DNA of 64,000 nt from Bog-473 sp963782415 (GTDB taxonomy: Bacteria > Actinomycetota > Acidimicrobiia > Acidimicrobiales > RAAP-2), in assembly GCA_963782415.1 (NCBI GenBank), contig CAWAJT010000008.1, positions 868,001 through 932,000 of the forward strand, in the 5' to 3' direction. A program made the translations under genes and the position numbers. Positions 20,134 through 28,287 of this stretch are shown piece by piece. Numbering within the stretch: position 1 is the stretch's first letter; every line of letters begins with the position of its first letter. Below the pieces are notes generated by a model, which saw only the letters and a list, made by a program, of their open reading frames with translations, searched no databases and had not been told where the DNA came from.

Positions 20134-20140
20134 GGAGGAA
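20134..20140 (+). promoter_or_regulatory. Strong Shine-Dalgarno of rpsP
   Basis: GGAGGAA lies 7 nt before the GTG at 20148 and fixes that start; it is one of few strong Shine-Dalgarno sites in the window. A TAGGGT box overlapping the ffh stop (20087-20092) may start an rpsP transcript with a leader of about 50 nt. Confidence 0.55.
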
Positions 20141-20147
20141 TTAGTTC

Positions 20148-20432
20148 GTGGCAGTCAAGCTCCGCCTTGTGCGGATGGGTAAGAAGAAGCAGCCGACCTA
20201 TCGGGTCGTCGCCGCCGACAGCCGATCGCCGCGTGACGGGCGGTTCCTCGAGATCGTGGGTACCTACGCCCCACGGGGTTCATCGACGGTCGAACGGGAC
20301 GCGGTGATCAACATCGACAACGCCAAGGCCGTGAAGTGGCTGGTCAATGGGGCGAAGCCGACCGAGCGGGTCGAGCGATTGCTGAAGACCTCCGGCGCGT
20401 GGGACGAATTCGCCGCGGCGAGGGCCAAGTGA
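20148..20432 (+). CDS. rpsP: 30S ribosomal protein bS16
   Basis: 94 aa, small-subunit assembly protein. LRLVRMGKKKQPTYRVVAADSRSPRDGRFLE and GTYAP are diagnostic family blocks here given in part. GTG start with strong Shine-Dalgarno. The stop overlaps the KH-protein GTG by 4 nt. First gene of the rpsP-khpA-rimM-trmD-rplS operon. Confidence 0.96.
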   Translation: MAVKLRLVRMGKKKQPTYRVVAADSRSPRDGRFLEIVGTYAPRGSSTVERDAVINIDNAKAVKWLVNGAKPTERVERLLKTSGAWDEFAAARAK

Positions 20433-20791
20433 CAGACCTCTACGAAGCGGGCGACATCAACCAGTCCGACGCCGCGGCCGGCGACCTCGACGATGCGGAC
20501 GAGGTCGACGAGGAGATCGGCGAGGGCAACGAGCGCGGCGAGCAGGACGGAGGCACCGCGCTGGCCGTGCTGACGTACCTGGCGCGCTCGTTGTCCAACG
20601 ACCCCGACTCGGTGGTCATCGACACCGAGGAGCGCCGTGGCGGGCTGCGGCTCAACCTCCACGTGGCTCCCGACGACATGGGTCGGGTGATTGGCCGACG
20701 CGGTCGCACCGCACAGGCCATTCGGACGCTGGTCAACGTGGCCGGGGCCAAGGATGGTGTGCAGGCGAGCGTCGACATCGTCGACGACTGA
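20429..20791 (+). CDS. khpA: KH-domain RNA-binding protein KhpA with an acidic N-terminal extension
   Basis: 120 aa. The C-terminal 75 residues are a KhpA-type KH domain: LARSLSNDPDSVVID, then the loop GRVIGRRGRTAQAIRTLV. KhpA binds RNA, usually with KhpB, and influences cell division or sRNA-mRNA contact in firmicutes. The first 42 residues are acidic and low-complexity and are absent from typical 75-80 aa KhpA; in-frame GTG at 20429 overlaps the rpsP stop, supporting this start. An internal start just before the KH domain cannot be excluded. Confidence 0.88.
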   Translation: MTDLYEAGDINQSDAAAGDLDDADEVDEEIGEGNERGEQDGGTALAVLTYLARSLSNDPDSVVIDTEERRGGLRLNLHVAPDDMGRVIGRRGRTAQAIRTLVNVAGAKDGVQASVDIVDD

Positions 20792-21260
20792 CCTGCTCAC
20801 GGTCGGCCGGGTCGCCAAGGCCCACGGCCTGCGCGGCGAGGTGGTCGTCCAGCTCTGGACAGACCAGACTCAGCGCGTCGACCCAGGGTCGCAACTCGCA
20901 TCCGCCCGGGGCATCCTCACCGTGGTCTCGTCGAAGGCGATCGGACCGGACCGGTACATCGTGCAGTTCGAGGACGTGCCGGACCGCAGCGCGGCCGAGA
21001 TGCTGCGGGGCCTGGAGCTGGCGGCTGAACCACTCGACGACGTGCCCGACGCGCTGTGGGTGCACGAGCTCGTTGGGTCGACCGTGCGGGACGCCGCCGG
21101 CACGGCGGTCGGGGTCGTCGCGTCGGTCGAGGCGAATCCGGCCAGCGACCTCATGGTTCTCGAGTCCGGCGGGCTGATCCCGGTCCGGTTCATCACGGCG
21201 CACGATCCGGCGGCGCGCACCGTCGACGTCGACATCCCCGAGGGGCTGCTCGACCTGTGA
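20754..21260 (+). CDS. rimM: Ribosome maturation factor RimM
   Basis: Assists 30S assembly by binding uS19. N-terminal domain LLTVGRVAKAHGLRGEVVVQ, then a PRC-barrel with LWVHELVGSTVRD and a C-terminal LIPVRFITAHDPAARTVDVDIPEGLL. The ATG at 20754 (or GTG at 20757) gives a 38-nt overlap with khpA and about 168 aa, the normal size; longer versions only add frame read through the KH domain. trmD follows. Confidence 0.93.
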   Translation: MVCRRASTSSTTDLLTVGRVAKAHGLRGEVVVQLWTDQTQRVDPGSQLASARGILTVVSSKAIGPDRYIVQFEDVPDRSAAEMLRGLELAAEPLDDVPDALWVHELVGSTVRDAAGTAVGVVASVEANPASDLMVLESGGLIPVRFITAHDPAARTVDVDIPEGLLDL

Positions 21261-21270
21261 ACGCATCGAC

Positions 21271-22035
21271 GTGAGGATCGACGTCTTCACGCTCTTCCCC
21301 GGCGTGGTCGCCACCTACTGCGGGACGTCGATTCTCGGCCGGGCCGCCAATGTCGGTGCGCTCGACGTGCGCGTCCACGACCTGCGCGACGGTGCGGACG
21401 ACACCCGCCGCACGGTCGATGACAGCCCCTTCGGCGGGGGAGCCGGCATGGTGATGACCCCCGATCCGATCTTTCGCTCCGTTGAATCCGTGCCGGATCT
21501 GCCACGGCCCCTTTTCTTGTTGACTCCCGGAGGGCGGCCCTTCGATCAAGCGGTGGCCGCCGACCTGGCGGGACGCGCTCCTCAGGGCTTCTCGCTGCTC
21601 TGTGGGCGCTACGAGGGTGTCGACCAGCGGGTGGCCGACCACTTGGTCGACGGGGAGCTGTCCGTCGGGGACTTCGTGCTGGCCGGTGGAGAGCTGGCGG
21701 CGCTCGTCGTCGTCGAGGCGGTGGCCCGCCTGCTGCCTCACGTCCTCGGCAACGAGGAGTCGCCGCGGGACGAGAGCTTCGCCGATGGGCTGCTCGAATA
21801 CCCCCAGTACACCCGACCGGCAGCGTTCCGGGGGTGGCTCGTTCCCGAGGTGCTGCGCTCGGGAGACCATGGCGCGATTGCCACCTGGCGCCGCCGGCAC
21901 GCCCTCCTCCGTACGGCCGAGCGCCGTCCCGACCTGCTGGCGCGCCTGGTCAGGGCCTCGGCGCTCAGCCCCAGCGACGTGCAGGCCCTCTCCGAGCACG
22001 GCTACGATGTTCCGTCCGGCACTGAGCCGGTGTGA
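21271..22035 (+). CDS. trmD: tRNA (guanine37-N1)-methyltransferase TrmD
   Basis: Methylates G37 of tRNAs to prevent frameshifting. 254 aa: MRIDVFTLFP start, DDSPFGGGAGMVM, the trefoil-knot SAM site with LLCGRYEGVDQRV and SVGDFVLAGGELAALV, and EYPQYTRPAAFRGWLVPEVL. GTG start. Sits between rimM and rplS as usual. Confidence 0.96.
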   Translation: MRIDVFTLFPGVVATYCGTSILGRAANVGALDVRVHDLRDGADDTRRTVDDSPFGGGAGMVMTPDPIFRSVESVPDLPRPLFLLTPGGRPFDQAVAADLAGRAPQGFSLLCGRYEGVDQRVADHLVDGELSVGDFVLAGGELAALVVVEAVARLLPHVLGNEESPRDESFADGLLEYPQYTRPAAFRGWLVPEVLRSGDHGAIATWRRRHALLRTAERRPDLLARLVRASALSPSDVQALSEHGYDVPSGTEPV

Positions 22036-22051
22036 TCGAAGGATTCCTCTC

Positions 22052-22591
22052 ATGCACCCCACCGAAACGATCGATCGCGACAGCCTGCGCGACGACATCC
22101 CCGAGTTCCGCCCCGGCGACACCGTCAAGGTCCACGTCCGGGTCGTGGAGGGCAACCGCGAGAGGGTGCAAATCTTCCAGGGTGCCGTGATGCGTCGCCA
22201 GGGCGGCGGCGTGCAGGAGACCTTCACCGTGCGCAAGGTGAGCTTCGGGGTGGGTGTCGAGCGGACGTTCCCCGTGCATTCGCCCACCATCGCCAAAATC
22301 GAGGTCACCACGCTGGGTGACGTCCGGCGGGCGAAGCTGTACTACCTGCGCGACCGGCACGGGAAGGCCGCCAAGATCAAGGAGCGCAGGGTCCCGCGCG
22401 GCAAGGCGGCGGCGGCCGTCGTCGAGGAAGATGTCGAGACCGCGGACGTCGAAGATCTCGAGGAGGCTCAAGGGGTCGAAGAGGTCGACGCTGTCGAAAC
22501 CGACATGGTGGTGGACGAGGTGGAGGCCGATGACGTCGAAGCTGGTGACGCCGGTGTCGACGGGGCCGTCGGGGGGGACGCAGACGACTAG
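22052..22591 (+). CDS. rplS: 50S ribosomal protein bL19 with a long acidic C-terminal tail
   Basis: 179 aa. The first 115 or so are ordinary bL19: FRPGDTVKVHVRVVEGNRER, QIFQGAVMRRQGGG, and KIEVTTLGDVRRAKLYYLR. The remaining 60 residues are an Asp/Glu/Val-rich low-complexity tail (from about AVVEEDVETADVEDL) ending GGDADD, roughly half as long again as the family. The stop is clear and codon use does not change. The ATG at 22052 is preceded by AAGGA about 8 nt upstream. Confidence 0.94.
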   Translation: MHPTETIDRDSLRDDIPEFRPGDTVKVHVRVVEGNRERVQIFQGAVMRRQGGGVQETFTVRKVSFGVGVERTFPVHSPTIAKIEVTTLGDVRRAKLYYLRDRHGKAAKIKERRVPRGKAAAAVVEEDVETADVEDLEEAQGVEEVDAVETDMVVDEVEADDVEAGDAGVDGAVGGDADD

Positions 22592-22603
22592 GGCGGTCGC
22601 AGC

Positions 22604-22897
22604 GTGAGCGAGGAAGACCTCGAACGCTACGAATCCGAGATCGAGCTCGGGCTCGTCCAGGAATACCGCACCGTCCTCCCCCTCTTCAGCTACGTGATCG
22701 AGACGGAGCGCCGCTTCTATCTCGCCAACGAGGTCTCGCTGACCGTGCGGTCCGATACGGCACCGGCCTGCATCGAACTGGAAATCCGCGACGCCTGGGT
22801 GTGGGACATGTACCGCCCGGCACGCTTCGTGCCCGAAGTCCGGGTCGTCACCTTCCGTGACGTGAACATCGAGCGTCTGCCCGAACAAGAGCTCTGA
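22604..22897 (+). CDS. DUF2469 protein (Rv2901c-like)
   Basis: 97 aa beginning MSEEDLERYESEIELGLVQEYR, a near-diagnostic actinobacterial family. Aromatic and acidic, no membrane segment; function unknown. It normally follows rnhB near yraN. Here rnhB and lepB, which usually separate rplS from this gene, are absent from the interval. Confidence 0.9.
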   Translation: MSEEDLERYESEIELGLVQEYRTVLPLFSYVIETERRFYLANEVSLTVRSDTAPACIELEIRDAWVWDMYRPARFVPEVRVVTFRDVNIERLPEQEL

Positions 22898-22927
22898 CCC
22901 GGGCGGCGCCTCGACCGTTCCATTCCA

Positions 22928-23281
22928 GTGGGGAGTGCAAAGCGGCGCAACGCCGCGCTCGGCAATTTCGGAGAGCGTGTGGCGGCCGCGCATTACCGCG
23001 GACGCGGGTACGCGGTTCTAGAACGGAACTGGCGGTGCCAGGCAGGTGAGATCGACATGGTCTGTGCCCGCGGCACACTCCTGGTGATCTGCGAGGTCAA
23101 GACCCGCACCGGATCGGCTCATGGCCATCCTTTGGAGGCGGTGACCCTCGCGAAGCAGCGTCGGCTGCGCGGCCTGGCCACCCGTTACCTCCGCCAGCAG
23201 GGCGACCGATGGGCCGAGGTGCGCTTCGACGTGGTCGGGATCCTCGACGGCCATCTCGAGGTGGTCGAAGGTGCGTTCTGA
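22928..23281 (+). CDS. UPF0102 protein YraN
   Basis: 117 aa. GNFGERVAAAHYRGRGY is followed by GEIDMVCARGTLLVICEVKTR, the D...ExK core of a small PD-(D/E)XK nuclease-like fold, and then ...DVVGILDGHLEVVEGAF. Role uncertain; often next to comM/dprA. Here the next gene is the start of an accessory stretch and comM lies 13.7 kb away. GTG start. Confidence 0.9.
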   Translation: MGSAKRRNAALGNFGERVAAAHYRGRGYAVLERNWRCQAGEIDMVCARGTLLVICEVKTRTGSAHGHPLEAVTLAKQRRLRGLATRYLRQQGDRWAEVRFDVVGILDGHLEVVEGAF

Positions 23282-23293
23282 ACCGCCGCCGCA

Positions 23294-23299
23294 TAGGGT
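23294..23299 (+). promoter_or_regulatory. Putative -10 box, leaderless enoyl-CoA hydratase gene
   Basis: TAGGGT lies 8 nt before the ATG at 23308. The in-frame GTG at 23302 is only 2 nt from the box, so the ATG is preferred. Confidence 0.4.
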
Positions 23300-23307
23300 C
23301 CGTGCCC

Positions 23308-24090
23308 ATGGAGACCCTCATTGTCGAGCGCAAGGACGGTGTCGCGACCGTCACGATGAACCGCCCCGATCGCAAGAATGCCGCCAACGGCAAGATGCTG
23401 ATAGAGCTGCGCGCCATCTTCGAAGAGATCGAGGACGATCCGGACGACCGGGTGATGGTGTTGACCGGTGCCGGGGGCTCCTTCTGTTCGGGCGCCGATT
23501 TGTCGGATCCGAGCGGCCCCGCCACCGATCCCACCCGCTCGGGCCTGGCGCGCATGCGGCGCCTCGGTGATGTCGCGCTGGCGCTCCATCACGTCTCGAA
23601 GCCGACCATCGCCAAAGTGGACGGGTTTGCAGTCGGCGCCGGACTCTCACTCGCTCTCGGCTGCGACCTCGTCGTCTGCAGCGACCGCGCCAAGCTCTCC
23701 ATGATCTTCGCCAAGCGCGGTCTGGCCCTCGACAACGGCGCGTCCTGGCTCCTACCGCGGCTGGTCGGCATGGCCCGAGCCAAGGAGATCGCGCTCTTTG
23801 GCGGCATGTGGAGCGGCGAGGAGGCGGCGGCCATCGGACTGGTCAACCGGGTCCTGCCGCTCGCCGACCTCGACCCGTTCGTCGATCACTGGGCCAGGAC
23901 GCTGGCGGCGGGCCCGCCCCTTGCCCTCTCCATGACCAAGACGCTCCTCCATGCGTCCTCCATGGCCTCCATGGAGCAAGCGGTGGAGGACGAGGCCCGC
24001 TGCCAGGCCTTGAACTTCTCGACGAAGGACACCCAGGAGGCGATGCTTGCCTTCGGGGAGAAGCGAGAGCCCGTCTTCATCGGTCGCTAA
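23308..24090 (+). CDS. Enoyl-CoA hydratase/isomerase family protein
   Basis: 260 aa crotonase. VATVTMNRPDRKNAAN, the oxyanion-hole stretch GAGGSFCSGADL, and FAVGAGLSLALGCDLVV are visible, with LDNGASWLLPRLVGM where the second catalytic acidic residue often lies in hydratases. The probable role is acyl-CoA degradation or aromatic ring metabolism; substrate cannot be told. It stands alone, with NfeD 12 nt downstream. Confidence 0.85.
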   Translation: METLIVERKDGVATVTMNRPDRKNAANGKMLIELRAIFEEIEDDPDDRVMVLTGAGGSFCSGADLSDPSGPATDPTRSGLARMRRLGDVALALHHVSKPTIAKVDGFAVGAGLSLALGCDLVVCSDRAKLSMIFAKRGLALDNGASWLLPRLVGMARAKEIALFGGMWSGEEAAAIGLVNRVLPLADLDPFVDHWARTLAAGPPLALSMTKTLLHASSMASMEQAVEDEARCQALNFSTKDTQEAMLAFGEKREPVFIGR

Positions 24091-24096
24091 TAGACT
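24091..24096 (+). promoter_or_regulatory. Putative -10 box, leaderless nfeD-like gene
   Basis: TAGACT starts just after the upstream stop and ends 6 nt before the GTG at 24103. Confidence 0.45.
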
Positions 24097-24102
24097 GATT
24101 TC

Positions 24103-24312
24103 GTGCTGAATGGGGTCCAGGGAATGGTCGGTGACACCGCGTTGGTGACCAAGGCCATTGGAGGCGCGCATCACCCCGGAAGGATCCGGGCCAGGGGCGA
24201 GGAGTGGCTCGCAATTCCGCTCGATCCCGACGCCACGATCCCGGTCGGGACCGACGTCGTGGTCGCGGACGTCGAGCGAGGGTTGCTCGTGGTCTACGCC
24301 ATCGACACCTAG
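24103..24312 (+). CDS. Minimal NfeD-type OB-fold protein
   Basis: 69 aa. GMVGDTALVTKAIG, GRIRARGEEWLAIP and IPVGTDVVVADVERGLLVVY are the strands of the NfeD C-terminal OB domain. The usual serine protease and membrane segments are missing, so this is a stand-alone OB domain. NfeD and stomatin/SPFH genes are typically paired, and the SPFH gene begins 15 nt later. It probably interacts with that protein at the membrane. Confidence 0.8.
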   Translation: MLNGVQGMVGDTALVTKAIGGAHHPGRIRARGEEWLAIPLDPDATIPVGTDVVVADVERGLLVVYAIDT

Positions 24313-24327
24313 GAAAGAGGTACCCAC

Positions 24328-25365
24328 ATGCTCGGATCGGCCGGAGAAGTTCTGGGAATTGTCGTTGTCGCCGTTCTGGCTGGCGTCGGACTCGGCACAC
24401 TCTTCGTGTCGCGCTTCGTCAAAATCGTGCAACAGGGCAGCGTCGGCGTCGTGAAGCGGTTGGGCGAGTTCAAGTCGGTCGATCAGCCGGGCATGCGGAT
24501 CCTCATGCCTTTCATCGACAAGATGGAGAAGGTCGACGTCCGCGAGTTCCCGATGACGGGTGACCAGCAGGCCGTAATCACAAAGGACAACGTCTCCCTC
24601 CAGGTGAGCGCGACCATCTTCTGTCAGGTTATCGACGTGAAGTCGGCGCTCTTCGAAATCAACGACTTCCAGCTCGCGGTCGACCAGCTGTCGCGGACGG
24701 CGCTGCGGGCGGTGTTCGGGGAGCTCTCGCTGGACCAGGCGTTGAGCGAGCGCGAGACGATCAACAGCCGGATGCAGGATCACATGGCGGATGCCACCGC
24801 GAAGTGGGGCGTACGGCTCAACCGCATTGAGATCCTTGACATCACGCCGCCGCTCAATGTCGTGCAAGCGATGTCGGAGCAGAAGGAGGCCGAGCAGCAC
24901 AAGCGGGCGCTCATCCTCAAATCAGAGGGTGAACAGACGGCTGCCATCAACTCCGCTGGGGGACGCAAGCAGGCGGCCGTCCTAGAAGCCGAGGGTGCCA
25001 AGCAATCAGCCATCCTCCGCGCCGAGGCGGAGATGAAGGTGCTCGAGCTCCAAGCCGAGGGTGAGAAGAAGGCGCTCGAGTTGAGGGGCGAAGGTGAGGC
25101 GGCACGCCTGACGTCGATCGACACCGCCACCATCAACCCGCGCACGCTTGCGGTGCTGCAGCTCAAGGCACTGCAGGACATCGCCGCGTCGGACAATGCC
25201 AAGGTCGTGGTGCCCTACGAGGCGACCAGCCTCATGGGCGCGGCTGAAGTCCTCCTCTCGACGCTGCGCAATGACGACCTCGGCGCAACGACCACGAACG
25301 GTGCGACGCCTCCGCCGACGGCGACACCGGCCCGCCCCAACAAGGAGCTCCCGCCGCAGGGTTAG
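24328..25365 (+). CDS. SPFH/stomatin (paraslipin-type) membrane protein
   Basis: 345 aa: one N-terminal membrane helix (about 8-29), SPFH domain (about 30-190) with VVKRLGEFKSVDQPGMRIL, VDVREFPMT and DVKSALFEINDF, then a coiled coil of repeated AEGE segments (about 200-265), and a Pro-rich end. Oligomeric scaffolds of this family organise membrane microdomains and associated proteases. AAAGAGG-like Shine-Dalgarno before the ATG. Paired with the NfeD-like gene. Confidence 0.92.
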   Translation: MLGSAGEVLGIVVVAVLAGVGLGTLFVSRFVKIVQQGSVGVVKRLGEFKSVDQPGMRILMPFIDKMEKVDVREFPMTGDQQAVITKDNVSLQVSATIFCQVIDVKSALFEINDFQLAVDQLSRTALRAVFGELSLDQALSERETINSRMQDHMADATAKWGVRLNRIEILDITPPLNVVQAMSEQKEAEQHKRALILKSEGEQTAAINSAGGRKQAAVLEAEGAKQSAILRAEAEMKVLELQAEGEKKALELRGEGEAARLTSIDTATINPRTLAVLQLKALQDIAASDNAKVVVPYEATSLMGAAEVLLSTLRNDDLGATTTNGATPPPTATPARPNKELPPQG

Positions 25366-25398
25366 GCGCCGGACCCTGGCGCCGGACCCGTCGACGGG
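25365..25398. repeat. Direct repeat and palindrome between convergent genes
   Basis: Two copies of GGCGCCGGACCC (25365-25376, 25378-25389) run into the palindrome CCCGTCGACGGG (25387-25398). It fills the 39-bp gap between convergent SPFH and zincin genes and may act as a bidirectional terminator, although there is no T-run. Confidence 0.4.
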
Positions 25399-25404
25399 CC
25401 TGGC

Positions 25405-25746
25405 TCAGGCCCATCCGAGCTCGCGGAGCTTGGCTTCTCCGAGACCGAAGTGGTGGCCGACTTCGTGCAGGACGGTGACGCGGACACGTACCGCCAGTTC
25501 GTCGAGCGTGCGGGCAGACTGACAGAGCGTGGCCAGGAAGAGGGTGATCCGGTCCGGACTCACGCCGGCGTAGGTACCTCGCTTCGTCAGGGGGATCCCC
25601 TCGTACAGCCCATAGAGCCCGCCCGGTGGACTCTCGTCGTCGACGATGATCGCCAAGTTCTCCATCCCGGAGCGGAGCTCGTCGGGGATCTCCTCGAGGG
25701 CGTCGGCCACCAGGGCCTCGAAGGCGGCGACGTCGATCGGCTCCAT
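25405..25746 (-). CDS. Small zinc metallopeptidase-like protein (zincin_1/PF06262 type)
   Basis: 113 aa from the ATG at 25746 (MEPIDVAAFEALVADAL). DELRSGMENLAIIVDD, LYGLYEGIPLTKRG and the C-terminal HEVGHHFGLGE fit the small zincin family; HExxHxxG binds zinc. The final residues continue LRELGWA, typical of the family. Proteolytic activity is unproven for most members. Longer upstream frames have no family match. Confidence 0.88.
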   Translation of the reverse strand: MEPIDVAAFEALVADALEEIPDELRSGMENLAIIVDDESPPGGLYGLYEGIPLTKRGTYAGVSPDRITLFLATLCQSARTLDELAVRVRVTVLHEVGHHFGLGEAKLRELGWA

Positions 25747-25844
25747 GCCGCCACCTTGCCAGCAAATCGCGGGGCACCGGCGCAACTGGTGGGCAGCGGC
25801 GGCCTGCCGGTAGCGTGCCCGGCCGTGCTCGATCCTGGCCTCCG

Positions 25845-26651
25845 ATGACCGACCTCCTCGACGACAGCATGTCGTTGCCGTCACGGCTCGGGGTGATCGC
25901 CGAGGTCCGCAATGGGGAGTTCTGCCTCGAGCTCACCCCGCGGGCCGAACTGCTGCATCACGGCGCGCTGCGGGCGAGCGTGATTGCCTTCATGATCGAT
26001 GTTGCCGCCGGCATCATCCTCGACAAGGATCCAACCGCGTGGACGTTGACATCGGACATGTCGGTTCGCATGCGCCCGCAGCCAGCACCTGGGTTTCTTG
26101 CCAGTCGGACCACGATTCTGCGGGAGGGGCGACGCTCGGCGACCGCAACGGTCGACCTCGTGGCCGGCGGCGGAGACCTGGTCGCGACCGGCGCCATCGG
26201 TTTCGCCCGGGTGACGCGGCGTGACTCGGATCCCCCGAAGCCGCAATCCTCGCCGGAGCGCATTTCGACCCTCTTCGGCAGTTCGCGCAGCTTGGATCGC
26301 CCGCTTCGTGACGAGGCGGGCATCTTGGTGATCGATGCCGCCAACGGGGTGCTCGAAATGCAGGTGACGCCTCAGCTGCGCAATCCCGCCGGGACGCTGC
26401 AGGGGGCCATGGTGGCACTTCTCGCCGAGGCGGCGGCCGAGGACCTGGCAGCAGCGCGCTTCGAGATCCCTGCGGTGGTCACTGACTTGGATCTTCGTTA
26501 CCTGGCCCAGACGGGTGCCGGTCCGGTCCGGTCGACATGCACGGTGCTCGGCGACGGGCCCGACGCGCCCCTGCGGGTGGAGCTCAGGGACCGGTCGACC
26601 GAGCGGTTGACGACGCTGGTCTACGCCCGGACGGCCACCATTCCCGGCTAA
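25845..26651 (+). CDS. PaaI-type double hotdog thioesterase
   Basis: 268 aa. Two consecutive hotdog-fold halves are seen: the first with LHHGALRASVIAFMIDVAAG and SDMSVRMRPQPAPG, the second with NPAGTLQGAMVALLAEAAAE and TDLDLRYLAQTGAGPVRS. The G-A-L-Q/HG-like segments form acyl-CoA binding grooves. Substrate unknown; probably CoA thioester hydrolysis. The ATG at 25845 is chosen over a GTG 30 nt earlier. Its stop overlaps the convergent hypothetical by 4 nt. Confidence 0.8.
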   Translation: MTDLLDDSMSLPSRLGVIAEVRNGEFCLELTPRAELLHHGALRASVIAFMIDVAAGIILDKDPTAWTLTSDMSVRMRPQPAPGFLASRTTILREGRRSATATVDLVAGGGDLVATGAIGFARVTRRDSDPPKPQSSPERISTLFGSSRSLDRPLRDEAGILVIDAANGVLEMQVTPQLRNPAGTLQGAMVALLAEAAAEDLAAARFEIPAVVTDLDLRYLAQTGAGPVRSTCTVLGDGPDAPLRVELRDRSTERLTTLVYARTATIPG

Positions 26652-26956
26652 GGCGCCATGGATCCTTCGGAACGGGGAGTGGGCTCTTCGCCGACAGGTT
26701 GATCGATCGGTACGGCACGCACGTGAAAGCCGCCGATCCGAACCGGCGGAGCGCTCTCGGCCGGTTCGTCAGGGGCCTTGCGCTCCGCGGCATGATGGTC
26801 GTCGTCTGCCTGATCCCCGAGTACTTTGACGTGCGCCGTCGACGCCCGCGCCGCACCCTCCCCGACGGCGGACGAGGCCAGATGTTCGAGCTGGCGCTTC
26901 TCACGTCGTCGTTTGAGGGGGCCGCCTCGAGATGTGGGCACATCGCCTTGACCCAT
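26648..26956 (-). CDS. Hypothetical charged small protein
   Basis: 102 aa, unrecognised. A basic N-terminal segment (KRRREKRQLEHL) precedes a long charged, Ala/Pro/Asp-rich tail; no membrane helix. Codons from about residue 20 onward favour G/C at position 3, which supports coding. Its stop abuts the convergent thioesterase stop. In-frame stops lie just before the ATG. Could still be a chance frame. Confidence 0.4.
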   Translation of the reverse strand: MGQGDVPTSRGGPLKRRREKRQLEHLASSAVGEGAARASTAHVKVLGDQADDDHHAAERKAPDEPAESAPPVRIGGFHVRAVPIDQPVGEEPTPRSEGSMAP

Positions 26957-27241
26957 GGCTCAAGACTAGGGGCTGGCCTCGCTGCGACCGCGGCTTTCGC
27001 GGGGATCCGGCCAGAATGCGGTCCGATCTGCACTCCTGGATGACCGCGAGCCTGCGATCAACACGACAACAAGGCGATTTGGATCAGCCGAACCGATGCC
27101 GAGGGCACCAACGACCGGGCTCGGGGCCATCGACTTCGACCAAGAGCGTGTATGGCCTCCTGGGAGGCAGGGAGATCTGGTTGGCAGGCCCCCGTTCTCG
27201 GCCGGCAGCCGACTGAGCGACACCGCGACACATCCCTCGGT
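26957..27241. other. Gap without a supportable gene
   Basis: 285 bp. Frames on both strands are short, Arg/Ser-rich and lack RBS or -10 boxes. GC content appears lower than in the core regions. Nothing structural was recognised. Confidence 0.5.
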
Positions 27242-27550
27242 TCAGGCTTCTCTTCCCTTTCGGTCGAGATCTGCGCCATCGGCGTCGTAGCCAGCCGTTG
27301 TCAATAGTCGACGCAGATCGACGAGCTGCTGTCCGTCTCCGACCTTCTCTCCTGGACGCCTGAGCACTTCGGATTGTTGCCCGAGCCGGAACACGAACAT
27401 GTCGCCGTGTCGCTCTTCAATGGATCCGACCGCCTCAAGCAGCGACATGACATCGTGCCATTCGACGTCGTGGTTCGTCTCGCCTGAACATCTGCAGGAG
27501 GGTGTCGCGACGACGCCCGGCGAGAGCGCTGGTTGGGGGGATGACGACAT
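27242..27550 (-). CDS. Hypothetical protein
   Basis: 102 aa from the ATG at 27550, unrecognised. The central part (NHDVEWHDVMSLLEAVGSI then MFVFRLGQQSEVL) looks like a compact alpha/beta domain with normal amino-acid composition, and LVDLRRLLTTAGYD suggests a terminal helix. Codon third positions are G/C-biased. The gene faces away from the methyltransferase at 27658. In length and layout it is reminiscent of small toxin- or HicA-like proteins, but no motif supports that. Confidence 0.55.
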   Translation of the reverse strand: MSSSPQPALSPGVVATPSCRCSGETNHDVEWHDVMSLLEAVGSIEERHGDMFVFRLGQQSEVLRRPGEKVGDGQQLVDLRRLLTTAGYDADGADLDRKGREA

Positions 27551-27645
27551 CGGGATCCTCTCGTCGTGGTGCAGTCTCAATGGAGTGAGAGTCCGACCAG
27601 CGCGATGGAAACCAGTGCTCCACGGCGGGTGGTGGGTCATGTGCC

Positions 27646-27651
27646 TAACAT
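27646..27651 (+). promoter_or_regulatory. Putative -10 box, leaderless methyltransferase gene
   Basis: TAACAT ends 6 nt before the GTG start at 27658. Confidence 0.45.
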
Positions 27652-27657
27652 GCGGGC

Positions 27658-28287
27658 GTGGGCGGCGGTTCATCGACAGCTTCTGGAAGCGAAGCGCAGC
27701 GTTCAGCCCATGACTTCGATGCCATATATGCGACCGGCTCGCCTCCGTGGGACATCGGCCGGCCGCAGCCGGCTTTTCACGCGCTCGCAACAAGTTCGAA
27801 TGTGGTCGGCCGGGTGCTCGACGTCGGTTGTGGCACAGGAGAGCATGCGCTCATGGCGGCTGCACACGGCCACGACGCGTTGGGGATCGACTTGTCGGAA
27901 CGGGCGATCGAATTGGCCAGGGCGAAGGCCATCGACCGAGGAGTTCAGGCACGCTTCGCGGTCGCTGACGCTCTCCGCCTCGGTGACCTTGGTGAGCAGT
28001 TTGACACGGTGCTCGACTGCGGCCTTTTCCATGTGCTCGATGACGCCGAGCGCGTGCACTACGTCCTCAGTCTGGCCGGCGTGCTCCCGCGGGGAGCTCG
28101 CTTGCACATCCTGTGCTTTAGTGACCGCCAGCCCGGCGACTGGGGGCCTCGACGGGTGACACAAGGTGAGATTGTGGCGGCGCTCAGCCAAGGTTGGACG
28201 ATCGATTCCATTGAACCGGCTGTCATCGAGCTCACGTGGGATCCCGCGGGAGCCCTCGCCTGGCACGTCTCGGTCGTTCGAGCGTGA
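27658..28287 (+). CDS. Class I SAM-dependent methyltransferase
   Basis: 209 aa. SPPWDIGRPQPAF before the fold and GRVLDVGCGTGEHALMAA (motif I, about 50-67), GIDLSERAIELA (acidic residue of motif II), and DTVLDCGLFHVLDD (motif IV) are typical of the thiopurine/SAM methyltransferase-like group. Small-molecule substrate unknown. Ser/Gly-rich first 15 residues are disordered. Stands alone in the accessory region. Confidence 0.85.
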   Translation: MGGGSSTASGSEAQRSAHDFDAIYATGSPPWDIGRPQPAFHALATSSNVVGRVLDVGCGTGEHALMAAAHGHDALGIDLSERAIELARAKAIDRGVQARFAVADALRLGDLGEQFDTVLDCGLFHVLDDAERVHYVLSLAGVLPRGARLHILCFSDRQPGDWGPRRVTQGEIVAALSQGWTIDSIEPAVIELTWDPAGALAWHVSVVRA

